DNA of 64,000 bases. Source: UBA9926 sp038131595. GTDB taxonomy: Bacteria; Pseudomonadota; Gammaproteobacteria; Pseudomonadales; Azotimanducaceae. The position numbers and the translations under genes were made by a program. The stretch lies in the NCBI GenBank assembly GCA_038131595.1, contig JAYPPR010000008.1, positions 1,426,001-1,490,000 of the forward strand, read 5' to 3'. Under the pieces are notes generated by a model. The model had not been told where the DNA came from, did no database searches, and saw only the letters and a list, made by a program, of their open reading frames with translations. The first letter of the stretch is position 1, and each line of letters starts with the position of its first letter. Positions 49,793 through 59,248 of the stretch are shown here, piece by piece.

Positions 49793-51040
49793 TTACCATA
49801 AGTCGTATTTTTGAATCTCCGCTCGGCCAACTACCATGTGATGTACCTCATCAGGCCCGTCGGCAAAGCGAAGGTGTCGCATGTCGGTGTACATATTGGC
49901 GAGCGGTGACCACTGCGAAATACCCGTTGCACCATGCATCTGTATGGCCTGATCAATAATGAGACAGACTTTTTCAGGCACCATCGCTTTTACCGCACTG
50001 ACGTAGACGCGTGCTTCTTTATTGCCTAGGACGTCCATCGCCTTAGCCGCTTGCAGGACCATGAGTCGCATGGCATCGATTTCGATGCGTGCTCTTGAGA
50101 TGACCTCAAGGTTTTTGCCTAGCTTGGCAATGGGCTTGCCAAACGCCACTCGGGTGGCAGACCGTTTAACCATCAGCTCGAGCGCTTTCTCGGCCTTGCC
50201 GATGGAACGCATGCAGTGGTGGATTCGGCCTGGCCCTAATCGGACCTGGGAGATTTCAAAGCCTCGTCCCTCGCCTAAGAGAACGTTCTCTTTCGGTACG
50301 CGGACATCGTTAAAGCGCAAGTGCATGTGGCCCCTTGGCGCGTGATCGGCACCAAAAACCTGCATTGCATCCAGAATTTCAACCCCAGGCGTATCCATTG
50401 GCACCAAGATTTGTGACTGCTGGCGACTCGGCGGCGCATCTGGGTCGGTCTTGACCATGACGATCATGATTTTGCATCGAGGATCGCCTGCGCCAGAGAT
50501 ATAAAACTTTTCACCGTTGATGACCCACTCATCGCCATCGAGCACTGCGCGAGTACTGATGTTTTTTGCATCTGAAGAGGGTAGCCCTGGTTCAGTCATC
50601 GCATAGGCTGATCGGATTTCACCGTTTAAGAGCGGCTCTAGCCACTGCTTTTTTTGCTCCGGCGTGCCGACGCGCTCAAGGACTTCCATGTTGCCTGTAT
50701 CGGGTGCGCTGCAGTTGAGTGACTCAGACGCCAGCGGGAACTTGCCGAGTTCCGCGGCGATATAGGCGTAATCCAAGTTGTTGAGCCCTTGCCCGTATTC
50801 AGTGTCTGGAAGAAAGAAGTTCCACAATCCTGAATCCTTGGCTTTTTGCTTGGCGCCTTCTAGCAGCTCGAGTTGCTTAGGGTGCCATGACCATCGGTCC
50901 TCTTTTTCCTTTTCGAGGGCTGAGAACTCTTCTTGAATCGGTTCCACGTTGTCCGCGATGTGCTTCTTCACCGCATCCATCAGCGGTTCCGCTTCTTTGG
51001 ACATTGCGAGTTGGAAAAGATCCGCTTCTAAATCAGGCAT
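49793..51040 (-). CDS. Acyl-CoA dehydrogenase (ACAD10/11-like)
   Basis: A 415-residue FAD-dependent acyl-CoA dehydrogenase. Present are AYAMTEPGLPSSDAKNIST (FAD/substrate loop), DEWVINGEKFYISGAGDPRC, GRIHHCMRSIGKAEKALELM and the C-terminal QMHGATGISQWSPLANMYTD. The RIHHCMR stretch is typical of the ACAD10/11-related group. It introduces the alpha-beta double bond in acyl-CoAs; the chain type cannot be told. The start is ATG at 51040 with GAGGAGAAA upstream. It stands alone, with sppA 180 nt upstream on the same strand. Confidence 0.92.
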   Translation of the reverse strand: MPDLEADLFQLAMSKEAEPLMDAVKKHIADNVEPIQEEFSALEKEKEDRWSWHPKQLELLEGAKQKAKDSGLWNFFLPDTEYGQGLNNLDYAYIAAELGKFPLASESLNCSAPDTGNMEVLERVGTPEQKKQWLEPLLNGEIRSAYAMTEPGLPSSDAKNISTRAVLDGDEWVINGEKFYISGAGDPRCKIMIVMVKTDPDAPPSRQQSQILVPMDTPGVEILDAMQVFGADHAPRGHMHLRFNDVRVPKENVLLGEGRGFEISQVRLGPGRIHHCMRSIGKAEKALELMVKRSATRVAFGKPIAKLGKNLEVISRARIEIDAMRLMVLQAAKAMDVLGNKEARVYVSAVKAMVPEKVCLIIDQAIQMHGATGISQWSPLANMYTDMRHLRFADGPDEVHHMVVGRAEIQKYDLW

Positions 51041-51224
51041 GGGGTTTCTCCTCGGTTTTCAGCATCAAAACACGAGTATTGCGCATGACACAAGCGTCGA
51101 TCGCAGACCTGTGAGACGAGAGGAATGGTGCCTGATCACGGGGGCGAATGGTGAGGAACCTCGGCGCCACGGACGTCGCTAGATCAAGGTTCCTCATAAG
51201 GGTGAGCAAATAGGCGCTCTCTGC

Positions 51225-53048
51225 TTAACGCAGTTCTGGACAATCCGTGCAAATGGCATAGGCATGCATGGGATCGTTGAGGTTGTCGATCCACTCCAGT
51301 TCCGCTTGCATCGCTGACTCAATTCGGCCGAGTAGAGTGGCAGGCCTCGAAGGCAAGTAGTCACTGACGGATGCCGTTAACGCCTCGATGATTTGCTCCT
51401 GCGTCGATCGCTCGGGTTCAACGTGCCACACATCAAAGTCGGTCAGTTCGGCGAGTTCAGCCGCGGCATCAATGGCGGCCTGAAGCTCGCCTATTTCGTC
51501 CACCAGTCCGATCTCTTTCGCTGCTGCACCGGTCCACACTCGCCCTTGGGCGATGTTATCAACGGCCTCCACCGTCATGCCTCGACTTTCTGCGACCATT
51601 TCGATGAACTGGGCGTAACCGGCTTCGATGTTGGCTTGGATGAGCTCAGCAAATGCCGGTGAAATCCCGCGCTCGATGCTGGCCGCGCCTGCAAGTGGAG
51701 TCGTTGATACGCCGTCTGTGGTGATTCCGTAACGGTCGAGCGTTTTCTCAAAGGTTGGAATGACACCGAAGATGCCGATGGAGCCAGTAATGGTGGTGTT
51801 GGCTGCAAAGATCTTATCGGCGCTTGCGCTGATCCAGTAGCCGCCAGACGCGGCGACGCCGCCAAAGCTCGCGACCACTGGAATGTCGTCAGCCTGAACG
51901 GCGAGCAACGATTGCCTGATGATTTCCGAAGCGGTTTTGCTACCGCCGCCTGAATTCACGCGGAGGACAATGGCCTTCACCGCATCGTCGTCAACCGCCT
52001 GATGGATTCGTTCAACGAGGCTCAAACTGCCGATCTGGCCAGGGCCCGCATAGCCATCAACAATGCCGCCGGTTGCTGTGATGACAGCGACCTTGGCATC
52101 CGCGTCGCTCTCCTCGAAGGTCATTTGCTCGGCAAGGTAGGCCCCGTAGCCAACGCCGGTGTAGCTTGTCTCATCCTCTTCGCTGCCAATGAGGTCAATG
52201 AGGTGATCCCGCATTTCCTCCTCGGTGACGAGTTGATCCACGAGGCCCATCTTGAGCGCTACCTGACCAAGGTTTCCCTTACTCTCCTCAAGTACCGCTT
52301 TCATGTTGGTGAGGTCTTGGTCGATTGACCCAGGTTCAAGCGCTCGCGCTGCTTCTATGCGGGACGTGTACGCGCCCCACCAGGCCGAAAGGTATTCAAG
52401 CCGTGCTTCCTTGTCCTCGAGTGACATATCTTCTCTGAAGTAAGGCTCTGCCGCTGACTTGTACTTGCCGACTTTAAAGAGATTGACGTTGACATCGAAA
52501 TCATCGAACAACCGCTTGAAATACATGCGGTAGGCAGCAAACCCTTCGGGAAGCGCACTGTATTCGGCATTCATGAGTATTTCGTCTGCCTCGGCAGCCA
52601 GCAAAAGAGAGGATTGGCTGTAAGCGCGAGAGGCGGCAATGACTGGCTTGCCAGATGCCTTGAACTCGCGAATTGCATCCGCCACTCGCTCGAGGTGAGG
52701 CATGAGCCCGCCGCCAAATTCGTCAAGGTCGAGAACCAACCAGCCGATTCGGTCATCGTCGGCGGCAAGATCTAGGGCCTTAATGACGGAACGTAAATGG
52801 GTCTCCACGGGCCGCTCACCCGACTGGAGTAATTCCAAGGGTTCAACGGCTGTCTTTTCTTCGACCAAGACCCCTTGGAGATCAAGCACTAACGCGCCGC
52901 GGTCAGGGATGCCTGGCGCGTCGTCAGAAAATGGCGCCATGAGTAGCCCGCCTAAGATCACAAGACCGAGTAGGCCAAACACTAGCGTTTGAGAAATCGT
53001 CAGTAGACGCCAGAGCCAGCGTAAGGGCATAAGAAGATATTGCAGCAT
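51225..53048 (-). CDS. sppA: Signal peptide peptidase SppA, 67K type
   Basis: A 607-residue inner-membrane serine protease with tandem domains. The N-terminal membrane segment is TLVFGLLGLVILGGLLM (about 21-37). The catalytic pair is Lys197 in GKYKSAAEP and Ser401 in FGGVAASGGYWIS. It degrades cleaved signal peptides. The length matches E. coli SppA, so this is the long form. Confidence 0.95.
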   Translation of the reverse strand: MLQYLLMPLRWLWRLLTISQTLVFGLLGLVILGGLLMAPFSDDAPGIPDRGALVLDLQGVLVEEKTAVEPLELLQSGERPVETHLRSVIKALDLAADDDRIGWLVLDLDEFGGGLMPHLERVADAIREFKASGKPVIAASRAYSQSSLLLAAEADEILMNAEYSALPEGFAAYRMYFKRLFDDFDVNVNLFKVGKYKSAAEPYFREDMSLEDKEARLEYLSAWWGAYTSRIEAARALEPGSIDQDLTNMKAVLEESKGNLGQVALKMGLVDQLVTEEEMRDHLIDLIGSEEDETSYTGVGYGAYLAEQMTFEESDADAKVAVITATGGIVDGYAGPGQIGSLSLVERIHQAVDDDAVKAIVLRVNSGGGSKTASEIIRQSLLAVQADDIPVVASFGGVAASGGYWISASADKIFAANTTITGSIGIFGVIPTFEKTLDRYGITTDGVSTTPLAGAASIERGISPAFAELIQANIEAGYAQFIEMVAESRGMTVEAVDNIAQGRVWTGAAAKEIGLVDEIGELQAAIDAAAELAELTDFDVWHVEPERSTQEQIIEALTASVSDYLPSRPATLLGRIESAMQAELEWIDNLNDPMHAYAICTDCPELR

Positions 53049-53509
53049 AGGAAGGGGTCCGGTAGTTTTGGTTGATTGGGCGATTGCCGAGTAGTTTACG
53101 TGGTTTACCTGCTGATGTGTGCGCTAACGTCTTAGTAGACGAGCGATGGTGGAAGATTGTCCGCCGATTTTTGCCTAATCGAATCCCGGGAAAGCGAGAT
53201 TCGGCCAACGGACTAGGTCAATGGACTAGATCAATGGATCAGGTCAAAGATAGGTGTGCGTCCAAGCGCTTTCCGGCGCGGAGTTGGACTCGAGCAAGGT
53301 CACTCGAGCAAAATCAATGGAGGGAATCATTGAAGCGATCCCCTTACTAAGGTTGCTGTCCCATCTGGAGCGAGTAAAGACAACGTCACTGGAAAGAGCA
53401 AATTCAGGGCCGAGGTTCACAAGCAGAGATCCAAGCGCAGAGGCTTGAGCGCAGCGGCGCTCGGTAAACAGATCAGGTAAAAAAGAGCAGTCATAAGGCA
53501 GAGAATGGC
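53049..53509. other. Intergenic region before the cupin gene
   Basis: About 460 nt with no recognised gene. It has 13-bp tandem repeats (53206-53244) and then a purine-rich leader to the cupin start. Confidence 0.45.
53206..53244 (+). repeat. 13-bp tandem repeat, three copies
   Basis: CAACGGACTAGGT, CAATGGACTAGAT and CAATGGATCAGGT lie head to tail upstream of the cupin gene. Confidence 0.9.
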
Positions 53510-54007
53510 ATGAGCAAAGACAGCACAAGTGATAATGGAAAGTGGCGTTATGACGGCGTGAAGGTCGTGAGTGGCCAACACCTGGACGTGAATACCCCGC
53601 AAACTGAGGGCATGAATCGGGCTGCCGCAATCAATCACGCGACCGCTGGTGCTGAGAAGCTTTGGGCCGGAACAGTGCACATCCACCCCGATGCCAAGAC
53701 GGGCGCTCACCATCATGGTGACCTTGAGAGCATTATTTACATCGTGAGCGGTCAGGCTCGCATGCGTTGGGGTGAATCACTTGAGTATGTGTGCGAGGCA
53801 GGCCCTGGTGACTTTATTTACGTGCCTCCTTTTGTGCCGCATCAAGAAATCAACGCCAGCACCAGCGAGCCACTTGAATGTGTGCTGGTTCGCAGTAACC
53901 AAGAGCCAGTGGTGGTTAACTTAGATATCCCGGTGGAAGAGCCGCCTGAGGGGCTTTATTGGGTTGACCCTATCCACGCTGACCCAAATTCGGGTGAGGC
54001 GGATTAA
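53510..54007 (+). CDS. Cupin-domain protein
   Basis: A 165-residue single cupin. The metal-site motif 1 is HHHGDLESIIYIVSGQARM, and motif 2 is PGDFIYVPPFVPHQEIN, with His/Glu ligands in the usual places. Such proteins can be metal-dependent dioxygenases, isomerases or sugar-binding regulators; the sequence does not decide. It converges on the first Rieske gene with only 9 nt between stops. Confidence 0.82.
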   Translation: MSKDSTSDNGKWRYDGVKVVSGQHLDVNTPQTEGMNRAAAINHATAGAEKLWAGTVHIHPDAKTGAHHHGDLESIIYIVSGQARMRWGESLEYVCEAGPGDFIYVPPFVPHQEINASTSEPLECVLVRSNQEPVVVNLDIPVEEPPEGLYWVDPIHADPNSGEAD

Positions 54008-54016
54008 GGTCAAAGC

Positions 54017-55270
54017 CTACGCCAGCGCTGCCCGCCGTGGGTCGTTCGGGTAGACCCAGTCCTCACCAATCACGCTTGGTACTTGAAGATGGTCGGGGAT
54101 GTGCTCTCGGCCGATGATTTCATCAGCGTGCTGGTGCCAGTAGTAGATTCTCGCCTCTTGGTAAGACAGCGGTACCCCCTTGAATCCATAACTTTCCACA
54201 GACTTTTGGATCCACGCGCCAAACTCGGTGTCCTCTCTTAATACCTGCGCGAGTCGCTCCCCACTATTCTCTGTCCACATGTCGGGTGCAGGCCCGTCTC
54301 CCCAATCAGGAGCGAGGGTCCAAGTTTCTAACACGCATTGATTGATGCCCTTTGGCCAAAATAGGAGCGGCGGGAGTGCATAGGGGCTAAGGGGTGAGAC
54401 CCAATTAGGGAAGACGCCATAGGACTGCGTGCAGGTCCTAGCGATCTCTCCTACAGACGCTATCTCGTTCATCGTTTGACGTTGTTGCATTGTCTCGGTT
54501 TCAAAGGCGCCTTGTGGCCGAGGTGCAATCATTCGATTGTGACCATTGGGGTACAGCGTGTTGACGTTCCTTCGGTCATCCAAAATTGGCGCTACCGTTG
54601 AAGGATGAATGCTTTTCACGTGATAGACCTCGGTGTTGGCTTCCATCGCGATCTTCCAATTGCAATCCAATACAAAGCGATGGCGGGCGGCGAGCCGGCA
54701 CTGATCAAATTGAAATTCTTCCCACTCCTTGGCAAGCGGCCCCAAGTAATCCAGCAAGCTCGGCGCGTCATCATCGAAGTTGATGAAGATGAGTTTGCCG
54801 AACCGCTCGCATCGCACCCTGGCAAGGCTTCGGCAGCCAAAGTCTAGATCCTTAAAATCCTCCGGGTCTCGAATCGACAGCAGTTCGCCTTCGTGGTTGT
54901 AGACCCACCCGTGATAACGGCAGGTTAAGCGCAGTTTTCGGCCCTTGGGTTCAGTAACGACTGGAGCTCCGCGATGGCTGCAGGTGTTATAGAAGGCGTT
55001 AACAGCGCCGGTTTCGCTGTGCACGATGACGACGGGCTGGCCTACGTTTTCCCAAAGAATGAATGAGCCAGGATCAGGGATCTCGTCCATATGGGCGGCG
55101 AAGAGCCAGGATTTGCGCCAAAGGTGGGCCATCTCAAGATCAAAAAAATCGGGATCAACATAGCGTCCACCGGGTAAGTCCGGCAAAGAAGGAAAAGAGG
55201 GAGGTGGTGCCTTGCGCGCGGCTTCATATTCCATCAACGCTTTGAGTGTGGTGATTTCTTGCTCGTTCAT
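54017..55270 (-). CDS. Rieske non-heme iron oxygenase, alpha subunit (first copy)
   Basis: A 417-residue ring-hydroxylating type oxygenase. The Rieske centre is Cys97-x-His99 (TCSHRGAPV) and Cys117-x2-His120 (CRYHGW). The mononuclear iron site has His217 and His222 in EVYHVKSIHPSTV. It would insert oxygen into an aromatic or other hydrophobic compound and needs ferredoxin/reductase partners not seen nearby. The start is ATG at 55270. Its leader contains 7-bp repeats. Confidence 0.92.
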   Translation of the reverse strand: MNEQEITTLKALMEYEAARKAPPPSFPSLPDLPGGRYVDPDFFDLEMAHLWRKSWLFAAHMDEIPDPGSFILWENVGQPVVIVHSETGAVNAFYNTCSHRGAPVVTEPKGRKLRLTCRYHGWVYNHEGELLSIRDPEDFKDLDFGCRSLARVRCERFGKLIFINFDDDAPSLLDYLGPLAKEWEEFQFDQCRLAARHRFVLDCNWKIAMEANTEVYHVKSIHPSTVAPILDDRRNVNTLYPNGHNRMIAPRPQGAFETETMQQRQTMNEIASVGEIARTCTQSYGVFPNWVSPLSPYALPPLLFWPKGINQCVLETWTLAPDWGDGPAPDMWTENSGERLAQVLREDTEFGAWIQKSVESYGFKGVPLSYQEARIYYWHQHADEIIGREHIPDHLQVPSVIGEDWVYPNDPRRAALA

Positions 55271-55785
55271 AGTCGTGCTCGGCTTACCCTTATCTCACTG
55301 GATTTTAATGTTTGCTTTGTATTGAGGCGTGGCCTCAAAAGCGCTGAGTCAGCGCGCGGCAATCGGCTGCAAGGCCCTCTGTCAGTCCAGTACCTCATGA
55401 GTGCAATCAAAGCTGCCCTTCATTGGTCGCTGCTCATTGCTCATTGCTCATTGCTCATTGCTCATTGCTCACTGGTCTTTGGTTACAGTGCCCACTACCT
55501 CTCGATCCCATACCGCGCCGCTTGTTAGATCCTTTTTGTGGTGCCGTCGAACTAACGCCACTCGAGCCAGAATAACAGCTGGACTGACTTCAGCAAGACG
55601 CGCGCAAGACGCTTGCGAGAAAAGTCGGCACCCGTAGCGGAGGCTTTCCTTTCCGGATTCCGGCAGCGCTAAAAAAGCCCGTCCAGATGCAACGGCTCAA
55701 TCCCTAGCGCCCGCTCAGCCTCGCAATTGGTACTCGGCGCCTTCCCGGGGTAGGGTGAGAGCGGCAACTTCAAGGATCGACGCTA
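55271..55785. other. Divergent region between the first Rieske gene and the P450 gene
   Basis: About 515 nt with no gene. It holds the 7-bp repeat at 55432-55473 and must carry both outward promoters, which I could not assign. Confidence 0.45.
55432..55473. repeat. 7-bp tandem repeat, six copies
   Basis: GCTCATT five times and GCTCACT once in exact register. Read on the minus strand, the leader strand of the Rieske gene, the unit is the purine-rich AATGAGC. Confidence 0.95.
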
Positions 55786-56930
55786 ATGCGGTTTTTTACA
55801 CCCGAGATTTTAGATAACCCCTATCCTCTCTATGAGCAATGGCGGGCGCATCATCCCATTTGGCAGGATGAGGAGACCGGCGCATGGATCTTGTCCCGAT
55901 TCGATGATGTGCGTCACGTGCTCAAACATTCGAGTGGTTTCTCCTCGAAAGCGATGGGTGGGGGAGAAACCGGCCCACTCCCGCTCTTAACCGATGACGC
56001 GCCGCGGCACACGGAGCTTCGCAATATCGTCAATAAGGCGTTTACCACTCGCATGCTGAAGGAGATTGAAGACGAAGTGGCCGATATCGCGAGGTCCTTG
56101 GTAGATGGCATTCCTGAAGGGGAATCGGTCGATGTGGTAGAGGCGCTGACGATTCCACTCCCCGTCGCCGTGATCTCCAAAATGATGGGCATCCCTTCTG
56201 AACGTGCCCAAGACTTCAAGCGGTGGTCTGATGCGCTAACCGGAACACTTGCGGGTGCATCGCTGGCTGAGCGTGAGGTCGAGATTGGCGAGATGTACGC
56301 GTTCTTTCAGAGCTTGATTCCTGAGCGCCGGAACCAAGGCGGGTCAGATCTTGTGAGCGCGGTGGTGAATGCCAGTGTCGATGGTAAACAGTTGTCGGAT
56401 CACGATGTCGTCGGCTTTTGTATGTTGCTGCTCATCGCGGGTAACGAAACCACGACCAATCTCTTGGGAAATTTTCTCAATGTGTTGGCTGATCGCCCAC
56501 AAAGTTGGCAGCAACTTCGGACCCAACCCAAGTTGATCGAGCAGGGCATTGAGGAAACGCTTCGGTTTGACGGTCCCGTGCAATTTCTTAAGACGTACGC
56601 TGACGTCGCCCTGCACATTTCATGGCAAAGCATTGGAGCCCGGCGATGTGGTTCACGTCATCATGGGGTCAGCGAACCGAGACGAATCGGTGTACTCGAA
56701 TGCGACATCAATTCGACCTCGGGAGAGAAAAAATTCAGCATCATACCTTCGGCTTTGGTATTCACTTTTGTATTGGTGCTCCGCTCGCACGGCTCGAGGC
56801 GAAGGCCGCGATGCAGGCACTCACCGAGCGGTTTGCGGGCGTTGGTCGGGGCGATGGCGATAACGAACGGGTCGCCTCGCACTTGCTTCGAGGATTCCAT
56901 CATCTCTCGCTGAGGTTCGAAGGAAATTAG
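55786..56930 (+). CDS. Cytochrome P450, two frameshifts
   Basis: A bacterial class I P450 of about 380 residues. The I-helix oxygen motif is AGNETT (218-223), the ExxR motif is ETLR (257-260), and the haem loop FGFGIHFCIGAPLAR with the axial Cys lies in the third frame. Breaks fall near 56620, after ADVALH, and near 56705, after VYSNA; correcting both gives a standard family sequence with no other damage. It starts at ATG 55786 behind AAGGA. Redox partners are not encoded nearby. Confidence 0.88.
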
Positions 56931-56983
56931 ATGGTAGAGAAGGCGGGTTGCGAAGCCATGCACTGGCGTCCTTTGTGCGCGCG

Positions 56984-58194
56984 ATGAGCGATCAGTCAGA
57001 AAGGGCGCACGCTAACCTCGGGCCAGGGTTTTTGGTCACGGCAGCGTTTATTGGGCCGGGAACTATCCTAACTGCCAGTCGGGCAGGTGCAGAGTTTGGA
57101 CTGTCGCTCCTGTGGGCGCTCTTATTCTCGCTCGTAATGACGTTCGTTCTCCAAGAAATGGCGTTGAGACTTGGGCTCGTCAAGCGCTTGGCGCTGACCA
57201 CCATCTTGCGTGATGCGGTGGCTCAACCGGTATTCAAGTGGGGGCTCTTAGTGCTCGTGGGGCTCGCCATTGTGGTTGGCAATAGCGCTTATGAGGGCGG
57301 AAACCTGACTGGTGCGGCTGCAGGGGCAGCGCTGCTTTTCGGTGGCGATCTGCGCTTTGGTTAATCCTCTTGGCCTTCGTGTGTGCGCTGCTCTTGCTGT
57401 GGGGACGCTATCAAAGCCTCGAGCGTATCTTGATGGTGCTCGTTGCACTCATGGCACTGATGTTCAGTCTGTCCGCGGTCGTCATGGTGCTCAATTCAGA
57501 AGGGGCGGATATTCGCCTTTTACCTTCAGCGCCGAGTGACCGGTCCGAATGGATTGTGCTCGCACTGATTGGCACGACCGTCGTCCCCTACAACCTTTTT
57601 TTGCATGCATCGCTTGTGCAGCGTAAGTGGGCGGATGGAGTGCCGCTTGACCAAGCGATGAGCGCTGCTCGCCGAGACCTTGCGATATCGCTCGTGATCG
57701 GTGGCATCGTGACGATAGCAGTCATGGTGACTGCTGCTTACTTGTACCGAGGGGGAGCAGCGCCGAGCCAGCTGTCTGATCTGCCTGCGCAGCTCGCTCC
57801 CATCGCTGGCCCGTTCGCGGAGATGGCATTTGCCTTGGGGCTATTGGCGGCGGGGCTCAGCAGTGCGTTAACCGCGCCACTTGCTGCATCGCTTACCCTT
57901 GAAGGTGCCTTTCACAGGGATAGTCAGCCTTCGAGATGGCTGTTTCGTAGCACCTGGGCAGTAGTCCTGCTATGTGGCGCTGGGTTTGCAGTGACCAGTC
58001 GCCAGCCTGTAGAGCTGATTCTCATTGCGCAGGTCACAAACGCGTTGCTGCTGCCCTTGCTGGCCCTGATTTTGATTGTGCTGGCCGCGCGGACGAGCAT
58101 CATGGGGCAGCACGCCAGTCGAGCGTGGCAAAGTGGGGTCGCAGTCTTAGCGGCCATGGTCTGCGGGTATTTGAGTGTTCAGCGTTTCCTTTGA
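56984..58194 (+). CDS. Divergent NRAMP-family transporter, one frameshift near 57360
   Basis: A membrane protein of about 400 residues related to NRAMP divalent-metal transporters. The helix-1 motif reads GPGT (FIGPGTILTASRAG) where classic NRAMPs have DPGN, and the helix-6 motif reads VPYN (TTVVPYNLFLHAS) in place of MPHN. The usual metal-binding Asp and Met are therefore gone. Two pieces join near 57360, where LRFG is followed by LILLAFVCALLLLWG in the next frame. I use ATG at 56984. Mn2+ uptake should not be assumed. Confidence 0.8.
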
Positions 58195-58275
58195 CCGCGG
58201 GTTGAGTCGGCGTACGCCATCAGAAAAATAAAAGTCGAGGGAATAGCCTGTCGCGCGAACCAGAATTGCTTCTGC

Positions 58276-58301
58276 GCGCTGGGCTTATTTGTACCCAGCG
58301 C
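58276..58301 (+). promoter_or_regulatory. Inverted repeat upstream of the TrpF-like operon
   Basis: GCGCTGGG (58276-58283) pairs perfectly with CCCAGCGC (58294-58301) around a 10-nt loop. No T-run follows. It may be an operator or an mRNA hairpin. The rest of the 310-nt gap shows no gene. Confidence 0.4.
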
Positions 58302-58504
58302 CGCTCCAGCAAGGCTTTTCTCTTTTGTTGCACAAGCAGTTTTGTGGCACGAGCAGCTTGATCGGGACAGACGGGCCGCGGGAAGGTGAGCGCCGAGATC
58401 ACTTTGCGAGTAGGTCTAATGCGCAGTGGAGGGTATATTCGAAGAAAGCCAGCTCCACCCGCACCGGTGGGTAGGCTTGGCATGAAGGTGGTGAGGAGAC
58501 GGCA

Positions 58505-59209
58505 ATGAATGGAAACGAATTGAGGGCGCGAATCGCGGCGCGTGAAGGTCGATTCGTTAAAGTTTGTTGTATCCAAAGTGTGGAGGAGGCCCGCCGTGCG
58601 ATTCACGCAGGTGCCGACGCCCTAGGATTAGTCGCTGCTATGCCGTCGGGGCCTGGTCCTATTTCTGATCCGCTGATTAGTGAGATTCTGAGTCAATTGC
58701 CAGAAGGCCTCTGCACGGTATTGCTGACCAGTGAGACGGGTGTCGATGACATATTGCGTCACCTTGAGCGTTGCCCAGCCGAGGTTGTTCAAGTGGTTCG
58801 CGATATTGGTAGCCGCGCGTTGCAGGAACTAAAAGATGCGCGACCCGATGTCGCATGGATGCAAGTGGTGCATGTGGATTCAAGTGCGGCGCTGGAGCGG
58901 GCCAAATTGGTGAGTGATATCGCGGACGCTATTTTGCTCGATAGCGGACAGCCGCAAGCGAAAACGCCAACCTTGGGCGGCACAGGGCAGACTCATGATT
59001 GGACCATTTCAAAAGCGATCGTTGATGCGATGCCTATTCCTGTGGTCCTAGCCGGCGGTTTGCGACCAACCAATATAGCGAGTGCTTTATCCGATGTTGC
59101 ACCCGCTGGGTTCGATTTATGCTCAGGCATTCGCGTTGAAGGGTTTCTCGATGACGCCAAGATGGGCGCGTTTTTCGATGCGTTGCAAGGCGCGCCCGCA
59201 TCTCGTTAG
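58505..59209 (+). CDS. TrpF-like phosphoribosylanthranilate isomerase paralogue
   Basis: A 234-residue TIM-barrel protein of the TrpF family. The expected active-site pieces are seen: FVKVCCIQ with the catalytic Cys region (KxCG becomes KVCC), LLDSG with the acidic residue, GGTGQTHDW for phosphate binding and LAGGLRPTNI. It is not beside trp genes, and the second Cys replaces the usual Gly. It opens a run with a luciferase-like enzyme and a Rieske oxygenase, so it may act on a different phospho-sugar or amino-aromatic intermediate. Confidence 0.78.
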   Translation: MNGNELRARIAAREGRFVKVCCIQSVEEARRAIHAGADALGLVAAMPSGPGPISDPLISEILSQLPEGLCTVLLTSETGVDDILRHLERCPAEVVQVVRDIGSRALQELKDARPDVAWMQVVHVDSSAALERAKLVSDIADAILLDSGQPQAKTPTLGGTGQTHDWTISKAIVDAMPIPVVLAGGLRPTNIASALSDVAPAGFDLCSGIRVEGFLDDAKMGAFFDALQGAPASR

Positions 59210-59248
59210 CCTTAAACCAGGGTGTCATTGAATACAGAGGGGGTGTCG

